From NCBI RefSeq assembly GCF_022063185.1, contig NZ_CP091913.1, positions 2,481,501 through 2,545,500 of the forward strand: 64,000 bases of DNA, given 5' to 3'. This document shows positions 35,610 through 44,678 of the stretch, one piece after another. The DNA is from Nostoc sp. UHCC 0870 (GTDB lineage Bacteria; Cyanobacteriota; Cyanobacteriia; Cyanobacteriales; Nostocaceae). The notes beneath the pieces were generated by a model that was not told the origin of the DNA, made no database searches, and was given only the letters and a program-made list of their open reading frames with translations. Position 1 is the first letter of the stretch. The number at the start of each line of letters is the position of its first letter. The position numbers were made by a program, and so were the translations under genes.

Positions 35610-36614
35610 GTGAAAGCAGTTTTAATGACAGCCGCAGGTAGTCCAGAAGTCCTGCAATTACAGGAAGTGCCAAAACCTACTGCATTAGGTAGTACAGACT
35701 TGTTAGTTCGCTTGGTAGCGGCTGGGGTTAACCCCATTGATACTAAACTACGACAACGAGGTACTTTTTACCCCGATCAAATGCCTGCCATTTTAGGGTG
35801 TGATGGCGCGGGTGTAGTGGAAGCAGTAGGCGACGGCGTAAAACGCTTTCATCCAGGTGATGCAGTTTATTTCTGCAATGGTGGCTTAGGCGGACATCCA
35901 GGTAATTATGCTGAGTACACTATTATAGATGAACGCTTTGCAGCCCATAAACCAGAGTCCTTAACCTTTGCTGAAGCCGCAGCCGCGCCTCTAGTCTTAA
36001 TCACCGCTTGGGAAGCTTTATATGAACGGGGAAGATTAGAACCTGGGGATAAAGTTTTAATTCATGCAGGTGCTGGTGGGGTTGGCCATGTGGCGATTCA
36101 ACTGGCAAAACTTAAAGGCGCGACTGTCTCTACTACCGTTAGTTCTGAAGAAAAGGCGCGTTTTGTCAGACAACTTGGTGCTGATCATGTGATTTTCTAT
36201 AAACAAACAGATTTTGCCCAAGCTGCCTTAGATTGGAGTAACGGCGAAGGTGTAGACTTAGCTTTTGATACCGTCGGCGGTGAAACTTTTCATCAAACCT
36301 TCCCTGCGGTGCGAATATATGGCGATATCGTTACCATTCTCGAACCCAAAGCCGATACTGTTTGGAGAAGTGCCAGAAATCGCAACCTCCGCATCGGTTT
36401 TGAGTTAATGCTGACACCGATGTTACTAGGCTTGGTCGAAGCACAACAGCACCACGGAGAAATTTTAGCAGAGTGCGCCGACTGGATTGATCAAGGTAAA
36501 TTAAAAATTCATGTCAGCCACAAGTTTCCCTTAGAAGCAGCCGCAAAAGCTCATCAGTTACTGGAAGAGGGTGGGATTGTGGGTAAAATTGTTTTGCTGA
36601 TCAGTAATGATTAA
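35610..36614 (+). CDS. Zinc-independent MDR quinone oxidoreductase-like protein
   Basis: 334 residues of the medium-chain dehydrogenase/reductase superfamily, quinone-oxidoreductase branch. It has LQLQEVPKPTALGSTDLLVRL, AAGVNPIDTKLRQRG, ILGCDGAGVVEAVGDGV and the NADPH-binding HAGAGGVGHVAIQLAKLKGA. The structural-zinc cysteine cluster of alcohol dehydrogenases is absent. The substrate is unknown; relatives reduce quinones or enones. The start ATG at 35610 follows CTCGGAGAAACAATC. Only 36 bases separate it from the next gene, so cotranscription is possible. Confidence 0.9.
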   Translation: MKAVLMTAAGSPEVLQLQEVPKPTALGSTDLLVRLVAAGVNPIDTKLRQRGTFYPDQMPAILGCDGAGVVEAVGDGVKRFHPGDAVYFCNGGLGGHPGNYAEYTIIDERFAAHKPESLTFAEAAAAPLVLITAWEALYERGRLEPGDKVLIHAGAGGVGHVAIQLAKLKGATVSTTVSSEEKARFVRQLGADHVIFYKQTDFAQAALDWSNGEGVDLAFDTVGGETFHQTFPAVRIYGDIVTILEPKADTVWRSARNRNLRIGFELMLTPMLLGLVEAQQHHGEILAECADWIDQGKLKIHVSHKFPLEAAAKAHQLLEEGGIVGKIVLLISND

Positions 36615-36650
36615 AGCCTTGAATCTACGATAACTAATGACTAATAACTA

Positions 36651-38843
36651 ATGCCTGATGCCTTATGGTGGAGACAAGCTAGTTTACTAATTATTTTGTG
36701 TGCGTTGTTAGTATTATTAATACCCCTACCAGTATGGGCAGTACCAACACAACTAGAACGTACACCATTAACTTTAGAATTGTTGCAAGAGCGACTACGT
36801 ACACCAAGCCTCCGGGAAGGTAATTTAACTGTAGACTTGCGACAGATGGTAATTGATTTGCGTCCTGAAAATGCTGGTTTTCGTGATGCTTTTTATCAAC
36901 TTCTACGAAAAGAACTGCAAAAAACAGGGGCAAAACCTTTAGGATTAGACTTGAGTTTTGCTCTAGTTCAAGGTGATTTTATTGGCAGTGATTTGGGTTT
37001 AAGAACGCCTTTATACGCCCAAGCTATTGCTCCTATTTTTACTGCCACTGAGCAAGCACAATTAGAACAGTTACGCTTGGTTTGTTTACAATCTTTAACG
37101 GTGACTTTGATCAACTCTAAAGATTGTCGATCGCTGTTAGATACTCAATCAACAGCATCTAGCGAAGTGACTGTTTTTCGTGGTGCTTTGACATTCACCC
37201 AAACTCGCTTTAATGGGGAAGTGAAATTTCCTAATACATTTTTTCTCCAATCTGTAGATGCTCAAAATGCTATTTTTCTCCAACCTACTAACTGGAGTGA
37301 AACTAGATTTAGCCGTCCTGTAAGTTTTTATAATTCCAGTTTCCGCAAAACGGATGATTTTCACAGTAGTATTTTTTTTGATAAAGCTAATTTTAAACAA
37401 ACCCAGTTTCTCGAAAATGCTGATTTTCAAGGTAGCCTTTTTCAGAAAAACGCCAATTTCAATCAAGCTAATTTTAAACAATTAGCTAAGTTTAATAATA
37501 TCCAATGGCAAGGAAATGCTGATTTTTCTGATGCGCGGTTTACAAATCAAGCACAGTTTACGAAAGATAGTTTTAATCAGTTCCTATTTTTAATAGAAGC
37601 AACCTTTGAACAAGCTGTCATCTTTCGAGAAGTGCTGTTTAATCAACCTGTAAATTTGCAGAATGCTAGTATTCTCAACCAAGCTGATTTTAGTGATGCG
37701 TTATTTGCCAAGGAAGCATTTTTAAATGTCCCTGGAATCACTTTTAATTCTAATCAAGCCAAAATCTTAGGGAATCCTGGGCAGATTGGCAAAATGTTTA
37801 GTGTCCCCACTTTACAAGGCAATCAAAATGTGTTGCGAAATTTGGGGCAGAATTTCCGTCAACAACAGCAAGTCACTGATGCTAACCAAATAGAGTACAC
37901 CAAGCAACAATTAAGATTGCAAGAATTAAGCCGTAAGTTATTAGGGATTAATATTAATAATGCACCTGTAGTCAGTTTGATGAGACTGGGTTTTTCTAAC
38001 ATTCAAGCAGAAGCGATCGCCCAACGCCGAATCATCAAACCATTTCGCAACAGCAACGAACTATTAACCTTAGTAGACATTGATTTAGCCACCTATAACC
38101 AACTTAGCGATCGCCTGATCGTTTCCGAACCCCTGGCTATTGGTAGTTGGTTGCTAGAAGCTTGGGCTTGGTTAGCATTGAGTGTATTATTACTCTTAAG
38201 CGGCTATGGGACAAACTTTTGGCTAGTCTTTGGTGTGGGGGGAGTAGCGATCGCTTATTTTGGTGTATTATTTTGGCTAGTAGATCGCTATCGTCGTTTA
38301 CATCCCGTCCCCATCATTCCCACCTACTACGAAACGGTTGCTATCTTCATTAGTTTTAGTGGTTTAACCTTCTTTAGTTTATTAGCCATCTTCCGCAATG
38401 CTGCCCAACCTTGGCTAACTCTAGGATGTCTGGGAATAATTATCGTCCCCATACCCTTGCTTTTACTTATCTGTCTTTACAAACAAGGACGCTATCACGA
38501 CTTAATGAATGTTTCTTACTTAACCGAAGATGGAACATTTCGACAGTTGCGATTATTAATTGGTCGTTTACCCGTGATTCCCAGAAATCAAGTATTTCGG
38601 GAACGATATATGCACCTATTGTGCGATCGCCGTTGGAATTGGCTGAACTACTACGACTTTAGCCTGAACAACCTAGTCAGGTTAGGTTTTAACGATATTC
38701 GCCTCCGAGATGAACACCTACCGGGGATTATTTCTACCCTTGCTTGGTATCAGTGGAGTTTAGGGATACTTTACATCACCCTGGTTTTATGGACACTCTC
38801 CCGCACTATTCCTGGCTTGAACTTATTGATTTATCTCAAATAA
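36651..38843 (+). CDS. Pentapeptide-repeat/HhH multi-domain membrane protein
   Basis: 730 residues. A signal or anchor segment (10-30) leads to a helical region (35-170). Degenerate pentapeptide repeats follow (about 175-360: ANFKQTQFLENADFQGSLFQ). A helix-hairpin-helix-like stretch lies at about 430-492 (INNAPVVSLMRLGFSNIQAE ... FRNSNELLTLVDID), resembling ComEA-type HhH. Several membrane spans are in the last third (about 500-540, 563-615 and 712-728). The combination is unusual; function unknown. The next gene, a flippase-like protein, starts 13 bases downstream, so they probably form an operon. Confidence 0.75.
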   Translation: MPDALWWRQASLLIILCALLVLLIPLPVWAVPTQLERTPLTLELLQERLRTPSLREGNLTVDLRQMVIDLRPENAGFRDAFYQLLRKELQKTGAKPLGLDLSFALVQGDFIGSDLGLRTPLYAQAIAPIFTATEQAQLEQLRLVCLQSLTVTLINSKDCRSLLDTQSTASSEVTVFRGALTFTQTRFNGEVKFPNTFFLQSVDAQNAIFLQPTNWSETRFSRPVSFYNSSFRKTDDFHSSIFFDKANFKQTQFLENADFQGSLFQKNANFNQANFKQLAKFNNIQWQGNADFSDARFTNQAQFTKDSFNQFLFLIEATFEQAVIFREVLFNQPVNLQNASILNQADFSDALFAKEAFLNVPGITFNSNQAKILGNPGQIGKMFSVPTLQGNQNVLRNLGQNFRQQQQVTDANQIEYTKQQLRLQELSRKLLGININNAPVVSLMRLGFSNIQAEAIAQRRIIKPFRNSNELLTLVDIDLATYNQLSDRLIVSEPLAIGSWLLEAWAWLALSVLLLLSGYGTNFWLVFGVGGVAIAYFGVLFWLVDRYRRLHPVPIIPTYYETVAIFISFSGLTFFSLLAIFRNAAQPWLTLGCLGIIIVPIPLLLLICLYKQGRYHDLMNVSYLTEDGTFRQLRLLIGRLPVIPRNQVFRERYMHLLCDRRWNWLNYYDFSLNNLVRLGFNDIRLRDEHLPGIISTLAWYQWSLGILYITLVLWTLSRTIPGLNLLIYLK

Positions 38844-38856
38844 TAATTAAGATTAA

Positions 38857-39780
38857 ATGACTATTAAACTAAAGAAAATTTTACGTTGGTTAATTTTAGG
38901 GGCGACACTAGTTTTTGTCGGTAATACCTTAAAGAATCATTGGTTAGAGGTGACAGCTATTCGCATTGATGAAGCGGGATGGTCAATTTTGGCGATCGCG
39001 ACTGGGGTCACTTTACTAGCGCATATTTGGGCTGGTTGGATTTGGACTTGGGTTCTCCAAGAGTTAAAACAACCTGTACCATCTATCCAATTTATCCAAG
39101 TTTATCTTAAAACCAACCTTGCTAAGTATTTGCCGGGTAATGTGTGGCATCACTATGGGAGAATTGTAGCGGCGAAAAATGCCAATGTTGTACCTGGTGC
39201 AGCCACCCTCAGCGTTTTGCTAGAACCCTTACTGATGGCGGCGGCGGCTTTAATTTTTGTTGTTTTATTTGGCAATCAATTTGCAGCTAGTAACACTACC
39301 TTGACGCTAAAAGGGTTACAAATACTAAGTTTGGTAATCATACTTGGTGCAGTGCATCCCCGATTTTTAAACCCAGTCATTGGCTTGTTGTACAAATTAA
39401 AAGCTAAGAAATCTAGCACTCAGCCAACCCCTAATTTTCAGATTCGACGCTATCCCCTCAGACCAATGTTAGGAGAGATAGGATTTTTAGGACTGCGGGG
39501 TATGGGTTTTGTCTTAACTGTATTTGCGATCATACCCTTGAATCTGAGTCAAATTCCTTTATTGTTGGGTGCTTTTAGTTTTGCTTGGTTATTGGGGTTT
39601 ATAGTTCCCGGTGCGCCTGGGGGATTGGGAGTCTTTGAAGCCACAGCGATCGCACTTTTACAACATCGTTTTCCCTCGGCGGCGGTCATTAGTGCGATCG
39701 CCCTATATCGTCTCATCAGTATCGTAGCTGAAACTATTGGTGCAGGCTTGTCCTATTTCGATGAACGCCTTGCTAAGTAG
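38857..39780 (+). CDS. LPG-synthase TM-region/UPF0104 family membrane protein
   Basis: 307 residues with about eight membrane spans, matching the flippase-like transmembrane domain of lysylphosphatidylglycerol synthase (UPF0104): YLKTNLAKYLPGNVWHHYGR near residue 85-105, then VPGAPGGLGVFEATAIALL near 253-270. The soluble aminoacyl-transferase part of MprF is absent, so it would be a lipid translocase or similar. Partner of the pentapeptide/HhH protein just upstream (13-bp gap). ATG start at 38857. Confidence 0.85.
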   Translation: MTIKLKKILRWLILGATLVFVGNTLKNHWLEVTAIRIDEAGWSILAIATGVTLLAHIWAGWIWTWVLQELKQPVPSIQFIQVYLKTNLAKYLPGNVWHHYGRIVAAKNANVVPGAATLSVLLEPLLMAAAALIFVVLFGNQFAASNTTLTLKGLQILSLVIILGAVHPRFLNPVIGLLYKLKAKKSSTQPTPNFQIRRYPLRPMLGEIGFLGLRGMGFVLTVFAIIPLNLSQIPLLLGAFSFAWLLGFIVPGAPGGLGVFEATAIALLQHRFPSAAVISAIALYRLISIVAETIGAGLSYFDERLAK

Positions 39781-39838
39781 CCATTATTATGGGCATGGGG
39801 CATCATTAGTTATCAGTTATCAGTTATCAGTTATCACT

Positions 39839-39946
39839 TATAGCGTTTCCTAATCAAATGAGATATGTGATAGCCCCCTCTCCTCGCTAGCGGGGAGGGG
39901 GTTGGGGGTGGGGTTCTTGTACCTCACTCAATCGAGAAACGCCATA
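39839..39946 (+). repeat. TATAGCG palindromic element, 108-bp copy
   Basis: Left end TATAGCGTTTCC, core as in other copies, right end diverged (GCCATA instead of CGCTATA). It is preceded by a TTATCAG heptamer array (around 39808-39838). Confidence 0.8.
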
Positions 39947-40004
39947 TCAGTTACCAGTCACTTGATAACTGTTCACTGTTCACTGATGATACCCCATACC
40001 CCTC

Positions 40005-40427
40005 TTAGGTGCTAGGAGAATCGTCCCCAGACAATATTTGATTGATGCCAATGACCCAAGGCATACCTTGATTCACTGGAGAACTAATACTAATTTTGGC
40101 GTGGTTTGCAAACAGTTTTAATTTGCTAGCCAAATACGAAACATTCATCATAACATTTTGATAACTTTCAATATCATGGCATACCATGACTAACATCAGA
40201 ATGCCACTATTAACTTTAAAATACCAGTGACAACTGGATAACAAAATACGTACCGAATGCCTACAAGTTAAATAGAACCTTGTTTTTGTTACTTCTTCTA
40301 GTTGACTGAGTAATATTTCACTTATGAGTGTAGTTTTATGTGTGGGCAAATCGTCGGGAGATAGATATGGTTGCTTCATAGATTTTCGCCCTAATTGCAA
40401 AGGATTAATAGACTGACGTAAACTCAA
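40005..40427 (-). CDS. Hypothetical protein
   Basis: 140 residues (or 124 from an internal Met, MKQPYLSPDD), not recognised. It is a soluble protein with conserved-looking segments KTRFYLTCRHSVRILLSSCH and SGILMLVMVCHDIESYQN, mixed alpha/beta in character, with no signal or membrane span. The coding potential is supported by length and codon use rather than homology. Neighbours on both sides are separate small genes, and no operon is evident. Confidence 0.5.
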   Translation of the reverse strand: MSLRQSINPLQLGRKSMKQPYLSPDDLPTHKTTLISEILLSQLEEVTKTRFYLTCRHSVRILLSSCHWYFKVNSGILMLVMVCHDIESYQNVMMNVSYLASKLKLFANHAKISISSPVNQGMPWVIGINQILSGDDSPST

Positions 40428-40744
40428 AAACTTTAATTAATTTGTCAGTTACATCAGGTAGAAACATAATCTCTATTGATATCCGTTCACTCCCTTACAA
40501 CTGGTTATATAGTTGAGTTTCCCTGCTGTCTCATTTTCCTTATATTTCTTTAGCAATTACTCTACAAAAGTAAATATTCTTTAGTATTTCGTGATATTTA
40601 GCTTATTCTTACTAGTCATCATCCTATCCATCCACATCTCAAAGTCTTACCCTAGTTGATTTTGGGCGATTCCAAAAATAACATAGGCACAATTCAATTG
40701 TACCTAACAAGGATTTCATCCTGTCTAATTGTCAATTGTGATAC
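40428..40744. other. Intergenic stretch without recognisable gene
   Basis: AT-rich, no coding frame. Near 40690-40740 there are several interleaved AATTG/CAATT half-sites (CACAATTCAATTGT and AATTGTCAATTGTG) around TGTACCTAACAAGG. They may be the end of the transcript at 40745 or a remnant repeat. Confidence 0.35.
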
Positions 40745-41032
40745 TTATGCAGATAATTCAGATATTAAGTAAGAAATACTAAAAGCAAACATTGCCAAAA
40801 TAACGGGAATTATAGTGCTAGGTTCTAGTTTACGGGTCTGAAAAACTTCTATCAAAGACAGAGGAACAATCACCGGCCAGAAAATAGTAGTGATTAAGAA
40901 CATCACAAAAGATAAGAATTTATCTTCAGGGGAAGCATGAGATTGACGCAAAGAGAACTGTAGCCAGTTAGTGAAAAAGTAACAACTCATCAACAGATAA
41001 CTAATCACTAATGTTAATTGTATTTGGTGCAT
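40745..41032 (-). CDS. Small hypothetical membrane protein
   Basis: 95 residues with three hydrophobic segments (about 5-22, 38-60 and 73-92) separated by short charged loops such as RQSHASPEDKF and QTRKLEPS. Not recognised. The ATG at 41032 is the only likely start. The upstream region to 41552 holds a palindromic element and no gene. A small inner-membrane protein; no function inferred. Confidence 0.55.
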   Translation of the reverse strand: MHQIQLTLVISYLLMSCYFFTNWLQFSLRQSHASPEDKFLSFVMFLITTIFWPVIVPLSLIEVFQTRKLEPSTIIPVILAMFAFSISYLISELSA

Positions 41033-41318
41033 TGCGATTACTCCTGAAGCTTTTTGATGTTTATCACGATAACCGGGATGAAGTTATTAAACAATGTATT
41101 TAATAGAAAAAAACAGAGTATTTAAAAGCAATATTTATATGCGTTTGTAGACAATTATACTGATAAAAATCTGCTATTTTTTGGTCAGATAAATACTATG
41201 CGAATTCCGAAAAAATCTGAAACTGTAATTATACTTGAATTCATCTCAACCCAAAAGTTAAATCAATACTGCTTCTAGGGTTAAGTTACTTAGATTTTTT
41301 AAAAACCAATGGGACAGA

Positions 41319-41414
41319 TATAGCGTTTCCTATCACATGAGATATATCATAGCCCCCTCTCCTTGCCTGCGGGGAGGGGGTTGGGGGTGGGGTTCTTGTA
41401 ACTTAAACGCTATA
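41319..41414 (+). repeat. TATAGCG palindromic element, 96-bp copy
   Basis: Complete copy with TATAGCG and CGCTATA ends, lying 139 bases upstream of the gene at 41553. The rest of 41033-41552 shows no gene. Confidence 0.85.
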
Positions 41415-41552
41415 TGTGCTGGGACGCTGATTTTGCTGTATTTACCTTTTCAAAGATATTAGTGATGACATGGACTTTGATCTGCTTTCCAGTGTTTGAT
41501 GTTAAAATATTGTTTCTAGGCAGGGTTCATCAGCAAATTTTCTATCTGCAAT

Positions 41553-42059
41553 ATGGTTCAGTATACTCTCGCTCAAAGCCCAGAAATTATCCTCACTGTT
41601 GCAGGGAAAGATTCTGCCAAAGCCCGTGACAAAGCAATGGATCAGTTAATGGAACTGATGAATGCTGGTCAACTCCCTACAGAACTAGAAGAAGGATTTG
41701 GCCCGCAACAATTAATAGAAGTGAAAGAGCCTACAACTGATTCTACAGGTGGTGAAGATGCCATCACCCAAGCAGTCCAAGTTCTCAGCAACCTGGCTAC
41801 ACTGAAATTAAAAGTACAAGAATCACGCACTGAAGCATTAGAAATTCGTAAAGCTCTTGATGTTCTCTTTTCAGACGAATCAGTAGCAGAAGAAGAAATT
41901 GCTCGCCTCAAAGATGGTTTTAAGGTTCTCAAGAATTTTGCTCAAGCTAATTTACGTTACCAAGACGCACGCACCAAAGCAGAACACGCTAGGAAAGTAT
42001 TAGATCAGGCTTTAGAGTCACCAGATAACCCTGATTTCTCACAAAAACTCAAAAAATAG
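41553..42059 (+). CDS. Conserved hypothetical coiled-coil protein
   Basis: 168 residues, not recognised as a named family. The first 50 residues form a compact start (TLAQSPEIILTVAGKDSAKARDKAMDQLMELMNAGQLPTEL in part) containing a repeated KARDKAMDQL helix. The rest (80-160) is charged helix with heptad-like leucines, likely coiled-coil. No signal or membrane segment. ATG at 41553. It is followed directly by an IS200/IS605 relic. Function unknown. Confidence 0.6.
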   Translation: MVQYTLAQSPEIILTVAGKDSAKARDKAMDQLMELMNAGQLPTELEEGFGPQQLIEVKEPTTDSTGGEDAITQAVQVLSNLATLKLKVQESRTEALEIRKALDVLFSDESVAEEEIARLKDGFKVLKNFAQANLRYQDARTKAEHARKVLDQALESPDNPDFSQKLKK

Positions 42060-42093
42060 GCTCTTGAGTCTAATCTATCGGGAACTATGCTGA

Positions 42094-42469
42094 GAACCTC
42101 CGGCTTTTAGCCGGGGGATGAAAGCTAGCCCCAGACTTTAGTCTGCGGCTAATGTTAAAATAAAGCATCCAGTCGTAGGGGTGACGACCCATGCAGGATA
42201 TCCATCACTGGACTCCAAGGGCAAAAACGTAGCCGCAAGGTTCGCGATGAGGATGCTCGGCGGTGGGACGCATCGTGGAGGATAAATTAAATTGCCTGTG
42301 GAGACGGTCTGACGGGGGCATAAAACCAAGGTTGAGTGTCTAGTTAAGGGTCTAAGAAGCAGGAAAAAGGTGGAGAGCAAGGGCTTTAGCCTTTGCTTCC
42401 TTCGGAACGCTACGCGAACGGAACATCCTTTAAGAATCCCCTTGATTTTTAATCAGGGGAGTACGTCAA
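42094..42469 (+). mobile_element. IS200/IS605-family relic with tnpB 3' end
   Basis: The left part has a stem CCTCCGGC/GCCGGGGG (42097-42117). The right end has CCCCTTGATT/AATCAGGGG (42438-42459) followed by GAGTACGTCAA, the standard right-end form of TnpB elements. Between them, the plus-strand frame gives fragments like the end of TnpB (AARFAMRMLGGGTH, then after stops RGHKTKVECLVKGLRSRKKV, then a tail past the usual end). Most of tnpB is lost. The 3' part may correspond to a degenerate reRNA. No tnpA. Confidence 0.65.
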
Positions 42470-42521
42470 CACCGTAAAATTAGCAAGTAGGGGCATAAGC
42501 CCCGCTATGCTAAGAAGACTT

Positions 42522-42908
42522 CTAATTCTTGCCTAGTAAAGATTCAAACTCAGCTTGCAAAGCCGTAATATCTGCTAGCCTAGCAACGAGAATATTGTCA
42601 TTACCAGCATCAGTTAAACGTACTTTCCAATAATTTATAGTTTCTGAGTTATTTAACCAGAATTGCACGACAGTATCTATCACTTGCTCAGTATTCCAAC
42701 CCCATTTTATGGGAACTGGTTCTACGCATTCTAGCAATGCGTCGAGGGTACATTTATGGGTAGATAAATATTCTATCGCTTGAGGTTGTGGTTTTTGCAG
42801 GCTTTGCTGTTGGTGATGGAAAAATTGCCAAACTGGAGACACGCCGACAAGATCAAAAGTAAATTTCATCCATTTCTCCCAATAGTTAATTAGTTGTATG
42901 GAAGACAT
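42522..42908 (-). CDS. Conserved hypothetical protein
   Basis: 128 residues (or 115 from Met14), not recognised. It is soluble and mostly helical: LVGVSPVWQFFHHQQQSLQK, AIEYLSTHKCTLDALLECVE and WGWNTEQVIDTVVQFWLNNS, with a C-terminal LADITALQAEFESLLGKN. It could be a small helical binding protein. It is bordered on one side by the IS605 relic and on the other by an EamA transporter gene on the other strand. Confidence 0.55.
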   Translation of the reverse strand: MSSIQLINYWEKWMKFTFDLVGVSPVWQFFHHQQQSLQKPQPQAIEYLSTHKCTLDALLECVEPVPIKWGWNTEQVIDTVVQFWLNNSETINYWKVRLTDAGNDNILVARLADITALQAEFESLLGKN

Positions 42909-43145
42909 AGCTTATGCAAACAAAACTACCTAACTATCACCTGGGAAATTTAGACTATTTACCTATTTATTAGGTATTAAGGTTTCTTGAGAAATTAGCA
43001 CTTGTTAGGTTTGAGTGCTAATTTTTTATGTAATTATTTGATGTATTATTAAAGAGTTTCGGTCATAAATTTGGGGAGATATTGAATTTTTAATAATTCT
43101 TTAATTTTTATAATTACTAATGGTAAAGGGGAAGTAGCCGCTTTA

Positions 43146-44012
43146 TTGGCTGCTTGCTTATGGGCTATAGCTTCAGTGGTATATGGGATTGTGGGGCAAA
43201 GAATTCCGCCGCTAAAGCTGAATTTGACCAAGGGGATAGTAGCGATCGCCTTTTTAGTGCTGACTATCCTATTCACTAGAGAATCCTTACCCCTTTCTGA
43301 CCCAATGCCGATTTTTCTGCTGTGTTTGAGTGGGGTTGTCGGTATTAGCTGGGGTGATACAGCTTTTTTGGCAGCGATAAATTATTTAGGGGCGCGGCGT
43401 GTTTTACTTATAGGAACGCTTGCACCGCCCATGACAGCGATCGCCGCTAATATTATTCTCCAAGAACAGCTTAATATCAGGGCGTGGTGTGGGATTATAC
43501 TAACTATCCTGGGAGTAGCTTGGGTAGTTACAGAAAGAGTTCCAGGTAATGGTGATGATTCCCCGGCGCACCTATGGACAGGTATTGGCTTTGGTTTATT
43601 GGCAGCCATGACAAATGCTATTGCTACAGTTATCTCTCGCGGTGCTTTTGCTGCGGGGAATGTGACACCTTTATGGGCAGCTTTGTTGCGGTTAAGTGCA
43701 GCCGAGTTAATTCTTTTGCTATGGGTGTGGTTCGGTAGGAAAAACCAAGAACTGTCCTATCCCTACTGGCAATCAGGAAGAGTGATTTTTGTTACTTGCT
43801 TTGCAGCTTTTTGCGGCACATACTTAGGAATTTGGCTACAACAGACAGCCATTAAATTAACGGCTGCGGGAATTGCTTCAACGCTGTTACAGACAAGTCC
43901 GTTATTTGTTATCCCCATAGGTATGTGTATGGGTGAAAAAGTGAGTTGGAGAGCGATCGCCGGCGTGATTATTGCGATCGTCGGTATTGGATTGTTATTC
44001 TACCTTAAATGA
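43146..44012 (+). CDS. EamA/DMT-family transporter
   Basis: At least 288 residues with ten membrane spans in two EamA repeats (about 1-130 and 145-288), as in drug/metabolite exporters. The TTG at 43146 falls inside the first span. The same open frame continues upstream to 43086 (...NGKGEVAALLAACLW), but offers no ATG, GTG or TTG further up except ATA/ATT codons. The true start is therefore uncertain: either TTG, a rare start codon, or a lost ATG. Substrate unknown. The rest of the protein is intact. Confidence 0.8.
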   Translation: MAACLWAIASVVYGIVGQRIPPLKLNLTKGIVAIAFLVLTILFTRESLPLSDPMPIFLLCLSGVVGISWGDTAFLAAINYLGARRVLLIGTLAPPMTAIAANIILQEQLNIRAWCGIILTILGVAWVVTERVPGNGDDSPAHLWTGIGFGLLAAMTNAIATVISRGAFAAGNVTPLWAALLRLSAAELILLLWVWFGRKNQELSYPYWQSGRVIFVTCFAAFCGTYLGIWLQQTAIKLTAAGIASTLLQTSPLFVIPIGMCMGEKVSWRAIAGVIIAIVGIGLLFYLK

Positions 44013-44112
44013 GTTGGGATTCCCAACGACATAATCAGTTTTTTGTGCTGATAACTGCTTGAATAGCAGAAGCACCGAAAAAACTTAAACCACCTGAAAT
44101 ATAAATTAGCTT

Positions 44113-44204
44113 ATCGTAAATTCAAGGGTTTAAGACCCCTACGTCTACACGTAGTATCAGTTGAGTTGGGGTTTAAATCCCTAACTCCAACTGTCTTTAA
44201 TTTT
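44113..44204 (+). repeat. 92-bp dispersed repeat, copy 1
   Basis: Nearly identical to the reverse complement of 60535-60626, differing at only a few bases. It contains GACCCCTACGTCTACACGTAG and GGGGTTTAAATCCC-type inner palindromes. It is followed by a chain of GCGCAGCG-type small repeats and AATTTTGAATT units to 44335; the stretch 44013-44335 has no gene. Confidence 0.85.
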
Positions 44205-44335
44205 GTTAGCGCAGCGTAAAGCCTGCGGCATAGCTTCGCTTAGAGCGAGTCCGCGTATCGCTAAAGCGAAAGCTCCGCTAACGCGCAGCGTCTCGTAGAG
44301 AGCGTCATTTTGAATTTTGAATTTTGAATTGTTAT

Positions 44336-44572
44336 CTATAGTGCCTTTTTCGCCCGTTTTAACTCTTTCCAAAGTACATGAATTTGTTGGTAAGCTTCTT
44401 CTGGAGAAATCTTCCCCCCAGTTTGTAGACTACAAATGTAGTTTACTCTTTGCGAAAATTCTTGAAGACTTGCATTGAAAACCAAATATTCTGGTTTAAA
44501 TTGACCATAATAGGGACTACGAGGATAGAGGAAATCACATAAATCAGACAGGAAATCAGAGTTGGTATTCAT
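44336..44572 (-). CDS. Small conserved cyanobacterial protein (DUF7219-like)
   Basis: 78 residues with DFLYPRSPYYGQFKPEYLVFNASLQEFSQRV and GGKISPEEAYQQIHVLWKELKR, blocks I recall from a small family widespread in cyanobacteria. Compact, helical and soluble. Function unknown. The family name is given from memory and is tentative; the gene itself is well supported. The ATG at 44572 begins MNTNSDFLSDLCD. Confidence 0.7.
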   Translation of the reverse strand: MNTNSDFLSDLCDFLYPRSPYYGQFKPEYLVFNASLQEFSQRVNYICSLQTGGKISPEEAYQQIHVLWKELKRAKKAL

Positions 44573-44678
44573 AGGAATTCAAGAGAAATTAGATTGAAAA
44601 TTTCAGTTTTCAAGCATCTGATAATTACGCAATTCCAAATATATTGATATATTTCAAAGGTTTTCAATCATACTGTAA

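Noticed and set aside
42138-42380. Minus-strand frame of 80 codons
   Set aside because: Antisense to the IS200/IS605 relic and without similarity to any protein I know.
44181-44372. Minus-strand frame of 63 codons
   Set aside because: It translates the 92-bp repeat, small repeats and AATTTTGAATT units, and overlaps the real gene at 44336 only at its end.
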